From the NCBI GenBank assembly GCA_027858635.1, contig JAQICG010000364.1:1-12684 (forward strand): a stretch of 12,684 nucleotides of DNA, in the 5' to 3' direction. Each line of letters begins with the position of its first letter. Within the stretch, counting starts at the first letter, position 1. This DNA is from Gammaproteobacteria bacterium (GTDB lineage Bacteria > Pseudomonadota > Gammaproteobacteria > SZUA-229). Both the position numbers and the translations under genes were made by a program. Below the pieces are notes generated by a model. That model saw only the letters and a program-made list of their open reading frames with translations, did no database searches and was not told where the DNA came from. This document shows positions 7,147-12,684 of this stretch, piece after piece.

Positions 7147-8178
7147 ATGGCGAATTCTATTTACTGGTACGACTACGAAACCTTTGGCATCAACCCGCGC
7201 TCAGATCGCCTGGCACAGTTCGGCGGCATTCGTACCGATGAAGATTTAAACATCATCAGCGAGCCGCTGGTAATTTACTGCAAACCCGCTGACGACATGC
7301 TGCCCGATCCATACGCCTGCCTGGTTACCGGCATCACCCCGCAGAAAACGCAGGCTGAGGGGCTCATCGAAGCCGAATTTATCGCCGCGATCCACAAACA
7401 GTTTTCCCAGCCCGGCACCTGCATTGCCGGCTACAACAGCATCCGCTTCGACGATGAATTCACCCGCAATGCCTTGTACCGGAATTTCTACAACCCCTAC
7501 ACGCACGAATGGCAGCACGGCAACTCCCGCTGGGATCTAATCGACATCGTGCGCCTGACCCGCGCACTCCGACCCGAAGGCATTAACTGGCCGGTCGGTG
7601 ACGATGGCCGCCCCAGCATTCGACTCGAACTCCTGACCAAAGCCAACGGCATCAGTCATGAAGATGCGCACGACGCCATGTCCGACGTTTACGCCACCAT
7701 CGAAATGGCCAAACTGATCCGTAAACATCAGCCCCGACTTTTCGACTATATGTACGGCCTGCGCAAAAAAGCCGAAGTCAGCAAACTGCTCAACCTGCGC
7801 AGCCACGAGCCGGTACTGCACGTCTCCTCGATGTACTCTGCCGAGCGCAATGCCATCGCCATGGTCATGCCGATCTGTCAGCATCCGAGCAACAAAAACA
7901 GTATTATTGTTTACGATCTCAACATCGAGCCGGATGATTTTATCAACGCTGATACCGATGAATTAACAGGCCGACTCTACACCCGCAGCGAAGACCTGCC
8001 CGAAGGCGTGAAACGTGTACCGTTGAAAGACGTGCACATCAACAAGTGTCCGGTCATCGTGCCACTGAAAACCATGGACGCCGCCAGTGCCGAACACCTC
8101 AACATCGACATCGCCGCCTGCGAAGCCAACCGCCTGATCATCCTGAATGAGATCGACGCACTGTCTGAGAAAACCTGA
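7147..8178 (+). CDS. sbcB: SbcB N-terminal ORF: nuclease and SH3-like domains
   Basis: This is the 343-residue product expected if the TGA at 8176 is not read through. It contains the whole DEDDh exonuclease domain: Asp9 and Glu11 in WYDYETFGINP, Asp102/Asp103 in GYNSIRFDDEFTRNALYRNF, and His175 and Asp180 in AHDAMSDVYATIEMAK. The following region, to about residue 343, corresponds to the SH3-like domain of ExoI. It lacks the C-terminal helical domain, which in E. coli closes around the single-stranded DNA path. All catalytic residues are intact, so some nuclease activity is conceivable, but stability and processivity would probably suffer. It is preceded by the norD-like remnant, and I could identify no clear promoter. 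Confidence 0.9.
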   Translation: MANSIYWYDYETFGINPRSDRLAQFGGIRTDEDLNIISEPLVIYCKPADDMLPDPYACLVTGITPQKTQAEGLIEAEFIAAIHKQFSQPGTCIAGYNSIRFDDEFTRNALYRNFYNPYTHEWQHGNSRWDLIDIVRLTRALRPEGINWPVGDDGRPSIRLELLTKANGISHEDAHDAMSDVYATIEMAKLIRKHQPRLFDYMYGLRKKAEVSKLLNLRSHEPVLHVSSMYSAERNAIAMVMPICQHPSNKNSIIVYDLNIEPDDFINADTDELTGRLYTRSEDLPEGVKRVPLKDVHINKCPVIVPLKTMDAASAEHLNIDIAACEANRLIILNEIDALSEKT

Positions 8179-8187
8179 CAGGTTTTC
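8169..8187. repeat. Perfect palindrome around the sbcB premature stop
   Basis: GAAAACCT (8169-8176) and AGGTTTTC (8180-8187) are perfect inverted repeats with a 3-nt loop (GAC). The premature TGA starts at the last base of the left arm and runs into the loop. If codon 344 was once CGA, the C-to-T change at 8176 would have created the eighth base pair. Confidence 0.85.
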
Positions 8188-8271
8188 GGTCACAACGACT
8201 TCCCCGAAGTCACCGACCCCGATGCACAAATCTACTCCGGCGGATTTTTCAGCGACGCCGATTACGGTCGC

Positions 8272-8580
8272 ATGGATCGCATCAGAAAAAGCAGCCCCGA
8301 AGAACTCAGAAAACTCAAGCTGACTTTCGATGACCCCCGCCTGCCTGAAATGCTGTTTCGTTACCGCGCAAGAAACTTCCCCGAGTCACTCAACGCCGAA
8401 GAAAAACAGCGCTGGAATGAATTCCGCAAAGAACGCTTCACCGACCCCGCACTTAGCCCACGCACCATGAACCGTTTTTTGGCGGAAATCGAAGAACTGC
8501 AATGCGGTGAACAAACCACCGGCGCGGAGCTGGTGATTCTGGAAGAGTTGCTGGAGTATGCGGAATCGATAAAACCTTGA
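8272..8580 (+). CDS. SbcB C-terminal fragment ORF
   Basis: The first ATG after the premature stop (8272) opens a 102-codon ORF in the same frame as sbcB, encoding most of its C-terminal helical domain (FRYRARNFPESLNAEEKQRW, EFRKERFTDPALSPRTM, ELVILEELLEYAESIKP). About 31 codons of sbcB between the stop and this ATG would not be translated. No Shine-Dalgarno precedes it, so independent expression is doubtful; it is most likely part of a broken gene. Confidence 0.6.
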   Translation: MDRIRKSSPEELRKLKLTFDDPRLPEMLFRYRARNFPESLNAEEKQRWNEFRKERFTDPALSPRTMNRFLAEIEELQCGEQTTGAELVILEELLEYAESIKP

Positions 8581-8590
8581 AAGGCTTTCA

Positions 8591-8619
8591 CCGCTGAGGA
8601 CGCGGAGAACGCAGAGGAA
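8591..8619 (+). repeat. 9-bp periodic repeat (GCnGAGnAn units)
   Basis: Three imperfect 9-bp units follow the sbcB stop: GCTGAGGAC (8593-8601), GCGGAGAAC (8602-8610) and GCAGAGGAA (8611-8619). I recall similar CACCGCnGAGnACnC sequences as dispersed intergenic repeats in many proteobacterial genomes. Only one copy is visible here, so dispersal cannot be shown. Confidence 0.45.
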
Positions 8620-8633
8620 ACCAAAATAACACC

Positions 8634-8666
8634 GTAGGATGCGGTTCGTGCCTCACCACATCCTAC
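8634..8666. repeat. Inverted repeat between convergent sbcB and yggS
   Basis: GTAGGATGCGGT (8634-8645) and ACCACATCCTAC (8655-8666) form a 12-bp stem with one C/A mismatch and a 9-nt loop. It lies between convergent genes and could stop transcription from either side, but neither strand shows a U-tract after the stem. GTAGGATGCGGT-type hairpins are also common as dispersed repeats, which I think is the likelier explanation. Confidence 0.5.
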
Positions 8667-8686
8667 ACGTTCTATTAATATTGTGG

Positions 8687-9385
8687 TTACTTACGCCGCC
8701 CAAACAACCCCGTACCAATTCTAACCATGGTGGCACCTTCTTCGATGGCGATGTCGTAATCACCGGACATGCCCATGGAGAGTTGGTCGAATTCCTTTAG
8801 CTTGAATTTCTGCCGGCACTGGTCACGCAACATTCTCAGCGCCGCAAAAGCGTTGCGTGTTGCGGCTTCGTCGTTGTTGACGCCGATGGTCATCAGGCCG
8901 CGCCAGGCCAGGTTGGGGAGTTTTTGTTGCTGGAGTACGTCGAGCAGGGCCACAGTTTCATCACTGGACAGACCGGACTTGCTGGCTTCGCCTGTGATAT
9001 TGACCTGCAGCAGACAGTTCAGCACTTTTTGCTGATTATGCTGCACCATGGCGGCGGATAATTTCTGCGCCAGTTTCAGGCTGTCGACGGTGTGTATCCA
9101 CTGAAAATGTTCGGCGACCGGTTTTACTTTTTTGGATTGCAGGTGGCCGATGAAGTGCCATTTTAGATTGGGATTGTCCAGCAAGGGAATTTTGCTTAAG
9201 GCATCCTGAATGGTGTTTTCGCCAAAGGCGGTCTGCCCGGCAGCGATGGCCTGTTCGACCTCGGCCAGGCTTCGGGTTTTGGAAACCGCGATTAACTGAA
9301 CCTCGTCACTGGCTCGACCGGCATCAACACTGAGCTGTTTGATGCGCGCTCTGATTGCATTTAAATTATCGGCGAGTTGGCTCAT
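8687..9385 (-). CDS. yggS: YggS family pyridoxal 5'-phosphate homeostasis protein
   Basis: This is the bacterial member of the PLPBP/PROSC family, a cytoplasmic PLP-binding protein that buffers the free cofactor and affects vitamin B6 and amino-acid balance; no enzymatic activity is established. The 232-residue product has Lys36 (LIAVSKTR), which forms the PLP Schiff base, then FGENTIQDAL, HFIGHLQSKKVK, and the phosphate-binding end MSGDYDIAIEEGATMVRIGTGLFG. I chose ATG at 9385 because MSQLADNLNAIRARI aligns with the family N-terminus and puts the PLP lysine at 36 as in E. coli; a TTG two codons upstream is the alternative. There is no clear Shine-Dalgarno. It begins 36 bp after the alaA stop on the same strand and is probably co-transcribed with it. 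In E. coli yggS lies with yggT and the pilT-like gene yggR; not so here. Confidence 0.95.
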   Translation of the reverse strand: MSQLADNLNAIRARIKQLSVDAGRASDEVQLIAVSKTRSLAEVEQAIAAGQTAFGENTIQDALSKIPLLDNPNLKWHFIGHLQSKKVKPVAEHFQWIHTVDSLKLAQKLSAAMVQHNQQKVLNCLLQVNITGEASKSGLSSDETVALLDVLQQQKLPNLAWRGLMTIGVNNDEAATRNAFAALRMLRDQCRQKFKLKEFDQLSMGMSGDYDIAIEEGATMVRIGTGLFGRRK

Positions 9386-9399
9386 TAACAAGAAGCGTT

Positions 9400-9414
9400 A
9401 GCCGCTGTGCGGCT
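9400..9414 (-). other. Hairpin between alaA and yggS
   Basis: On the minus strand AGCCGC-ACA-GCGGCT forms a 6-bp G+C-rich stem with a 3-nt loop, ending 14 nt before the yggS ATG. No U-tract follows, so full termination is unlikely. It could affect mRNA processing or yggS translation. Confidence 0.45.
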
Positions 9415-9421
9415 TTCATGA

Positions 9422-10636
9422 TTATTGTGAATAGTGCGAAAAGAAATGCCCGATACGGTTAATCGCATGTCTCAGCTCGTCCTCTCTGGACAGGAACACA
9501 ATCCGGAAGTGATCGGTATCCGGCCAGTTAAAGGCGGTGCCCTGAACAATCAGAATTTTTTCCTGCAACAACAGATCCAGCACCATTTTTTCATCATTTT
9601 TGATTTTGTGTACTTTGGGATCCATTCTGGCGAACAGGTACATGGCGCCTTTGGGTTTGACGCAGCTGATGCCCGGAATGTCGTTGATTAAATCACACGC
9701 CATATCGCGTTGATCACGCAGGCGACCACCGGGCACGATCAGCTCATTGATGCTTTGATAACCGCCCAGCGCGGTTTGAATGGCGTGCTGCCCCGGCACG
9801 TTTGAACACAAACGCATGGAGGCGAGCAGTTCAATACCTTCGATATAATCTTTGGCTTTGGCGATGGCCCCGGTGATGACCATCCAGCCCGCGCGAAAAC
9901 CGGCGACGCGATAGGCCTTGGACAGGCCATTAAAAGTGACGAACAAAACATCATCTGCCAGCGATGCGGTCGCCACATGCTTGGCATCGTCGTAGAGAAT
10001 CTTGTCGTAGATTTCATCGGAGAAAATAATTAGATTGTGCTTGCGGGCCAGCTCGATAATGGCTTCTAAAATTTCGGTGGGGTACAAAGCACCGGTGGGA
10101 TTATTGGGGTTGATGATGACAATGCCACGGGTATTTTTGGTGATCTTGCGTTCCATATCTTCGAGGTCGGGATACCACTCCGCCTGCTCATCACACAGAT
10201 AATGCACCGGGTTTCCGCCCGACAGACTGACCGCCGCCGTCCACAAGGGATAGTCCGGTGCCGGGACCAATATCTCATCGCCATTATTCAGCAGCGCCTG
10301 CATCGCCATGACGATTAATTCACTGGCGCCATTACCCAGATAAATATTGTCAGTATCCGCATCCATGATGCCTTTTTGCTGGCAGTAATGCATGACCGCT
10401 TTTCGGCCGGTGAACAACCCTTTCGAATCGCTGTAGCCTTGGGAAAGCGGCACGTTATGAATCATGTCCTTGACGATTTCTTCGGGGGCATCGAAGCCAA
10501 AAGGAGCTGGATTACCAATATTCAGTTTGAGGATTTTATGGCCCTCTTCTTCCATGCGCCGTGCTTCACGCAGCACCTGGCCACGAATTTCATAACAAAC
10601 ATTGTCTAACTTGCGGGATTTCTTCATCGTATTCAT
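9422..10636 (-). CDS. alaA: Alanine transaminase AlaA (glutamate-pyruvate aminotransferase)
   Basis: AlaA is a cytoplasmic PLP-dependent fold-type I aminotransferase that makes alanine from pyruvate and glutamate. The 404-residue product (E. coli 405) is closely similar along its length: KLDNVCYEIRGQVLREA, LNIGNPAPFGFDAP (38-51), PDYPLWTAAVSLSGG, and GIVIINPNNPTGALYP. Key residues are Asn179 and Asp207 (FSDEIYDKILY) at the cofactor, Lys240 (NGLSKAYRVAGFRAGW) as the Schiff-base lysine, and Arg378 (DHFRIVFL) for the substrate carboxylate. ATG at 10636 is used; the in-frame ATG three codons later is possible, and neither has a strong Shine-Dalgarno. It is transcribed toward yggS. A strong terminator 100 bp upstream isolates it from the aminopeptidase gene, so it needs its own promoter between 10637 and about 10740; TATACT on the minus strand (about 10682-10687) is a possible -10 without a good -35. 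Confidence 0.96.
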   Translation of the reverse strand: MNTMKKSRKLDNVCYEIRGQVLREARRMEEEGHKILKLNIGNPAPFGFDAPEEIVKDMIHNVPLSQGYSDSKGLFTGRKAVMHYCQQKGIMDADTDNIYLGNGASELIVMAMQALLNNGDEILVPAPDYPLWTAAVSLSGGNPVHYLCDEQAEWYPDLEDMERKITKNTRGIVIINPNNPTGALYPTEILEAIIELARKHNLIIFSDEIYDKILYDDAKHVATASLADDVLFVTFNGLSKAYRVAGFRAGWMVITGAIAKAKDYIEGIELLASMRLCSNVPGQHAIQTALGGYQSINELIVPGGRLRDQRDMACDLINDIPGISCVKPKGAMYLFARMDPKVHKIKNDEKMVLDLLLQEKILIVQGTAFNWPDTDHFRIVFLSREDELRHAINRIGHFFSHYSQ

Positions 10637-10715
10637 CGAGAGCTATTATTTATAAAAATTTAAAAAACCTTGTAGATTAGAGTATATATGCTTCTCCGCC
10701 TAAAAGTTGTCTCTG

Positions 10716-10907
10716 ATGAATGTAAAATTTGAAAAACCAAAAAAAAACCGGCAAGGGGTGCCGGTTAAAAGGGAGAGTCGTCAACGAGAATGGGATCCCG
10801 ATGACGTTACCAAGAATAATGATCCTGCTGTATTAATCAACATACCATTACAAATGTTTACACCAGGAGGTTGTCGGATTCAGGATGAATTGGCTGCGGA
10901 AGTGTGA
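10716..10907 (+). CDS. Possible small hypothetical protein (63 codons)
   Basis: An open frame from ATG 10716 to TGA 10905-10907 would encode a 63-residue hydrophilic, charged protein (basic N-terminal third, then REWDPDDVTKNNDP and a hydrophobic patch AVLINIPLQMF). I do not recognise it. There is no membrane segment and one cysteine. Against it: no Shine-Dalgarno, no clear promoter, and its fifth to seventeenth codons overlap a strong terminator read on the other strand. In its favour: the composition looks protein-like and it sits divergent from alaA. It may be a chance ORF. Confidence 0.25.
   Translation: MNVKFEKPKKNRQGVPVKRESRQREWDPDDVTKNNDPAVLINIPLQMFTPGGCRIQDELAAEV
10739..10765 (-). terminator. 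Rho-independent terminator (minus strand)
   Basis: On the minus strand AACCGGC (10765-10759), a 7-nt loop, GCCGGTT (10751-10745) and a continuing T-run (to 10739, then GG and five more T) make a textbook intrinsic terminator. On the plus strand the run is of A and precedes the stem, so it acts in one direction. It stops minus-strand transcription before alaA, most simply the aminopeptidase mRNA, whose stop codon is about 260 nt upstream. Confidence 0.78.
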
Positions 10908-10983
10908 GAGCGGCCCAAATGTCCCCGATTTTTCGTTGCGTAGAATAACTATGCGCCTCAAAATCGGGGAGATTTGTGCTCAC
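10904..10983. repeat. Long imperfect hairpin downstream of the aminopeptidase gene
   Basis: Arms 10916-10932 and 10960-10976 pair at 16 of 17 positions (11 uninterrupted pairs around CCCCGATTTT/AAAATCGGGG, one G/G mismatch, then 5 pairs). Inside, GCGTAG (10938-10943) and CTATGC (10949-10954) pair with one wobble around AATAA. Outside, GTGAG (10904-10908) and CTCAC (10979-10983) add an outer stem. There is no T-run on either strand, so it is not a classic terminator. It lies 44 nt beyond the aminopeptidase stop and may stabilise that 3' end, belong to a small RNA, or be a mobile repeat. Confidence 0.7.
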
Positions 10984-11026
10984 TCTCCCACTCCCTCGCT
11001 TCAATCTCCCTAAACCCGACAGCCTC

Positions 11027-12328
11027 CTAGCGAAAATATTCGCGCAGTGCACGGCAAAGGTAATAGCCATCCCAGCGCCCGGCCAATTCCCGTATTGAAT
11101 GCATGGCAAATGTGGGCACACCGACATCAACGGTACGCACACCCAGATTGCCAGCCGTCACCGGGCCGATGGTGCTGCCGCAAGCGGTATCGGTGCGCAC
11201 TACAAATGACTGCACCGGTACGTCCGCTTCTTCGCAAATATAACGAAAAGCGGCGCTGGTTTCACTGTTAGAGGCGTAACGTTGATTAGAGTTCATTTTA
11301 ATTACCGGCCCCTGATTCAGTATCGGGCCATGATTTTCGTCGTGCTTGTCGGCAAAGTTCGGATGAATGCCGTGGGCGTTATCGACGGAGATCATCATCG
11401 ACTGATCCATGCAGCGGACAAAGTTTTCGGTGCCTGACGGACACAAACGCTCCAGCACTGACTTGAGAAAATTGCCCTGCGCACCGCTTGCCGAAGTGCT
11501 ACCTACCTCTTCGTGATCATTGCTCACCAGCAGGCAGTTCTGTTTTGGATCGGCCTGCAACAGCGCCATTAATGCGGTATAACAGCTCAGCAAATTGTCC
11601 AGCCGTGCAGCGGCGATAAAGTCCTGATGCAGACCGATCACCGCCGGCGCCTGCACATCATAGCAACTCATTTCATAATCCCGGATTTTTTCCGCCTTTA
11701 ACTCCGGTTTTTGTTTGCTGAGCAAGCGCAGCAGGATATCGCGAAAATCGGGCTGACGATCATCGCCTTCCGGCAGCTTCATTAAGATAGGTGGAATGTG
11801 TTCCTGCTTGTTGATGGCGTGATTTTCATTCGCCTCCCGATCAAGATGAATGGCCAGACTGGGAATACTGGCAATGGCCTGCTCGAAATCAATCATCGTG
11901 TTGCCGACTTCACCGTCAATGGTGACATAATTGACGCGCCCCGCCAGGGACAGATCGCGATCGAACCAGGGATTCAGCAAGGCCCCGCCATAGACTTCGA
12001 CGCCCAGCTGAAAATAACTGTTTTTAGTAATTTCAGGATTGGGTTTGACTTTCAGGCACGGACTGTCGGTGTGCGCGCCGGCCATGCGAAAACCGTGTTC
12101 AACCGGATCGCGCCCCAATGTGAAAGCAATAATCGAGGAGTCGTTACGGGTAACGTAAAACTTGCCGGTCACGGGTGTTGCTGCATGCATGTCCCAGGCA
12201 TCAGATTCACTCAGGCGTTTGAAACCGTTTTCCTCCAGCGTCGTCGACATTTGTTCGACCGCATGAAAGGGTGTGGGCGAGGCCTGGATAAAGCTCAGTA
12301 AACCAGCGACAAATTCTGCATCTTGCAT
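11027..12328 (-). CDS. apeB: M18 family aminopeptidase (aspartyl aminopeptidase type)
   Basis: M18 enzymes are cytoplasmic, dodecameric, dinuclear-zinc aminopeptidases that remove N-terminal, often acidic, residues. The 433-residue product has the whole metal set in family context: His86 (RMAGAHTDSPCLKVKP), Asp244 (AARLDNLLSCY), Glu273/Glu274 (NDHEEVGSTSASGAQG), Asp316 (ISVDNAHGIHPNF) and His410 (TFAMHSIRELAG). Other family marks are QLGVEVYGGALLNPWFDRDLSLAG (first part) and the GSTIGP block (384-389). Length and both ends agree with bacterial ApeB. ATG at 12328 has AGGT 9-10 nt upstream. It stands alone on its transcript side: a 239-bp gap with a long inverted repeat lies upstream and a 390-bp gap with a strong terminator downstream. 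The symbol follows the family name; substrate preference is inferred. Confidence 0.95.
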   Translation of the reverse strand: MQDAEFVAGLLSFIQASPTPFHAVEQMSTTLEENGFKRLSESDAWDMHAATPVTGKFYVTRNDSSIIAFTLGRDPVEHGFRMAGAHTDSPCLKVKPNPEITKNSYFQLGVEVYGGALLNPWFDRDLSLAGRVNYVTIDGEVGNTMIDFEQAIASIPSLAIHLDREANENHAINKQEHIPPILMKLPEGDDRQPDFRDILLRLLSKQKPELKAEKIRDYEMSCYDVQAPAVIGLHQDFIAAARLDNLLSCYTALMALLQADPKQNCLLVSNDHEEVGSTSASGAQGNFLKSVLERLCPSGTENFVRCMDQSMMISVDNAHGIHPNFADKHDENHGPILNQGPVIKMNSNQRYASNSETSAAFRYICEEADVPVQSFVVRTDTACGSTIGPVTAGNLGVRTVDVGVPTFAMHSIRELAGRWDGYYLCRALREYFR

Positions 12329-12567
12329 TTTTTAATACCTGTGATTTTGTGTTACCTGAATCTGTGGTTTAAACGTGGATGCATGGTGCAAGATATTGGT
12401 TTCACAGGGGTTTCAAAAAATCTTAGCTTCACCCTTAGGTTAAGCGGGCATTTTTTGATCCGCTGTGGAATCAAGAGATTGTGCCAAGCGCCGCGATTAA
12501 GCCACGGATTCAGGTGTAATTTCATTAATACGTTTTGAGCGTTCAGCTTATACCAAATACATCATGC
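12329..12567. other. Intergenic region upstream of the aminopeptidase gene
   Basis: This 239-bp gap between two minus-strand genes is mostly occupied by the inverted-repeat element at 12354-12515. The remainder must hold the aminopeptidase promoter if the gene is not read through from upstream. I found no convincing -35/-10 pair and no intrinsic terminator for the upstream gene. A plus-strand ORF across it (12323-12538) resembles nothing and overlaps the aminopeptidase start. Confidence 0.5.
12354..12515. repeat. 162-bp element bounded by 25-nt inverted repeats
   Basis: Arm 12354-12378 begins ACCTGAATCTGTGGTTTAA and arm 12491-12515 ends TTAAGCCACGGATTCAGGT. The outer 19 positions match at 17 of 19; after one A/A mismatch, CGTGG (12374-12378) and CCGCG (12491-12495) continue the pairing. 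All three non-Watson-Crick pairs in the stem are G-U if the plus strand is the RNA. The 112-nt interior holds a further hairpin (AGCGG...CCGCT, about 12439-12460). No transposase or ORF is inside and no clear target duplication flanks it. It could be a MITE-like repeat or a structured RNA; it sits 26 bp upstream of the aminopeptidase start. Confidence 0.6.
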
Positions 12568-12684
12568 TTAATTAAATTTATACAAAGTGCGCTGCTCGAA
12601 ACCGGTCACTACCGGCTTTACCCCCGCCAGTTGTTTATCCAGTTCAGCGCTGCCGGTATCGAGCAATAGTGGCCGCCCCTGCAA
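12568..12684 (-). CDS. C-terminal end of an unidentified protein (partial)
   Basis: Reading leftward from the window edge, 38 sense codons end at TAA (12568-12570). The visible tail starts LQGRPLLLDTGSAELD and ends VVTGFEQRTLYKFN. Codon use and composition look like real coding sequence, and the frame stays open to the edge. I do not recognise the family from so short a piece; the tail looks like the end of a soluble alpha/beta protein. It shares strand with the aminopeptidase gene, 239 bp away. Confidence 0.6.
   Translation of the reverse strand: MQGRPLLLDTGSAELDKQLAGVKPVVTGFEQRTLYKFN

Larger units (their letters stand above)
7147..8580 (+). pseudogene. sbcB: Exodeoxyribonuclease I gene interrupted by one in-frame TGA
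   Basis: SbcB (ExoI) degrades single-stranded DNA 3' to 5' and acts in mismatch repair, recombination and suppression of palindrome-linked mutation. Read through, the frame encodes 477 positions (E. coli 475), but codon 344 (8176-8178) is TGA. Sequence after the stop continues in the same frame with family features: QIYSGGFFSDADYGRM, FRYRARNFPESLNAEEKQRW and ILEELLEYAE, ending in a normal TGA at 8578-8580. There is no frameshift and no second stop, so the interruption is a single point change, recent in origin, or a sequence error. From my memory of the E. coli structure, the stop falls near the linker between the SH3-like and C-terminal helical domains. TGA also ends intact genes here (ibaG), so it is not reassigned. 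The start at 7147 has AAGG about 10 nt upstream. Confidence 0.85.
10637..11026. other. Intergenic region between aminopeptidase gene and alaA
   Basis: These 390 bases separate two minus-strand genes. From the alaA side they hold an A+T-rich stretch with the probable alaA promoter (10637-10735), a strong minus-strand terminator (10739-10765), a doubtful plus-strand ORF (10716-10907), and a long imperfect hairpin (10904-10983). No tRNA or recognised riboswitch was seen. Confidence 0.6.

Noticed and set aside
8176..8178. TGA read as selenocysteine or a reassigned codon
   Set aside because: The position is outside the nuclease active site, no ExoI is known with selenocysteine, the short palindrome does not resemble a SECIS element that I can recognise, and TGA terminates intact genes in the window such as ibaG.
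8169..8187. Palindrome as a transcription terminator within sbcB
   Set aside because: The stem is A+T-rich and no U-tract follows; coding sequence continues in frame after it.
11798..12301. 167-codon plus-strand ORF
   Set aside because: Antisense to the M18 aminopeptidase; no family resemblance.
12472..12488. TTGGCAC on the minus strand as a sigma-54 promoter
   Set aside because: The required GC at the -12 position and correct spacing are absent; it also lies inside the inverted-repeat element.
12323..12538. 71-codon plus-strand ORF
   Set aside because: It overlaps the aminopeptidase start and the inverted repeat, and its product has no coherent features.

Overview
This 12.7 kb window looks like ordinary chromosome from a gammaproteobacterium. 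It carries single-copy housekeeping genes whose products closely resemble Escherichia coli AcnA, YajQ, YgdD, TrmJ, SuhB, IbaG, RlmM, SbcB, YggS and AlaA, plus an M18 aminopeptidase. The divergent trmJ/suhB pair is an arrangement also known from enterobacteria. I see no rRNA, tRNA, CRISPR array, insertion sequence, phage gene or defence system. I cannot name the genus.

Layout. 1-2567 (minus): aconitase acnA, cut at its C-terminal end by the window edge and clearly richer in G+C than the rest. 2568-2871: acnA upstream region. 2872-3354 (minus): yajQ, divergent from a DUF423 membrane protein (3423-3809, plus). 3820-4581 (minus): trmJ, divergent from suhB (4637-5464, plus). 5485-5724 (minus): a BolA/IbaG-type gene, divergent from rlmM (5869-6927, plus), which appears to have a promoter placed to give a leaderless mRNA. 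6930-7134: decayed C-terminal remnant of a NorD/CbbO-type von Willebrand factor A gene. 7147-8580 (plus): sbcB (exonuclease I), complete except for one in-frame TGA at 8176-8178 that sits in a perfect palindrome. 8591-8666: repeat-like intergenic DNA. 8687-9385 and 9422-10636 (minus): yggS and alaA, a likely alaA-yggS operon. 10637-11026: intergenic region with a strong minus-strand terminator, a long hairpin and a doubtful 63-codon ORF. 11027-12328 (minus): M18 aminopeptidase. 12354-12515: a 162-bp element bounded by long inverted repeats. 12568-12684 (minus): C-terminal end of an unidentified protein.

How the genes work together. There is no single pathway. Themes that recur are RNA modification and ribosome production (TrmJ on tRNA, RlmM on 23S rRNA, SuhB in rRNA transcription and folding), central and amino-acid metabolism (AcnA, AlaA, the aminopeptidase), and cofactor handling (YggS for PLP, the BolA-type protein for Fe-S clusters, which aconitase needs). 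AlaA is PLP-dependent and adjacent to the PLP homeostasis gene yggS.

I did not find a convincing new multi-gene system. The most notable signals are the interrupted sbcB with its palindrome, the norD-like remnant next to it, the apparent leaderless rlmM, and two strong inverted-repeat structures flanking the aminopeptidase gene.
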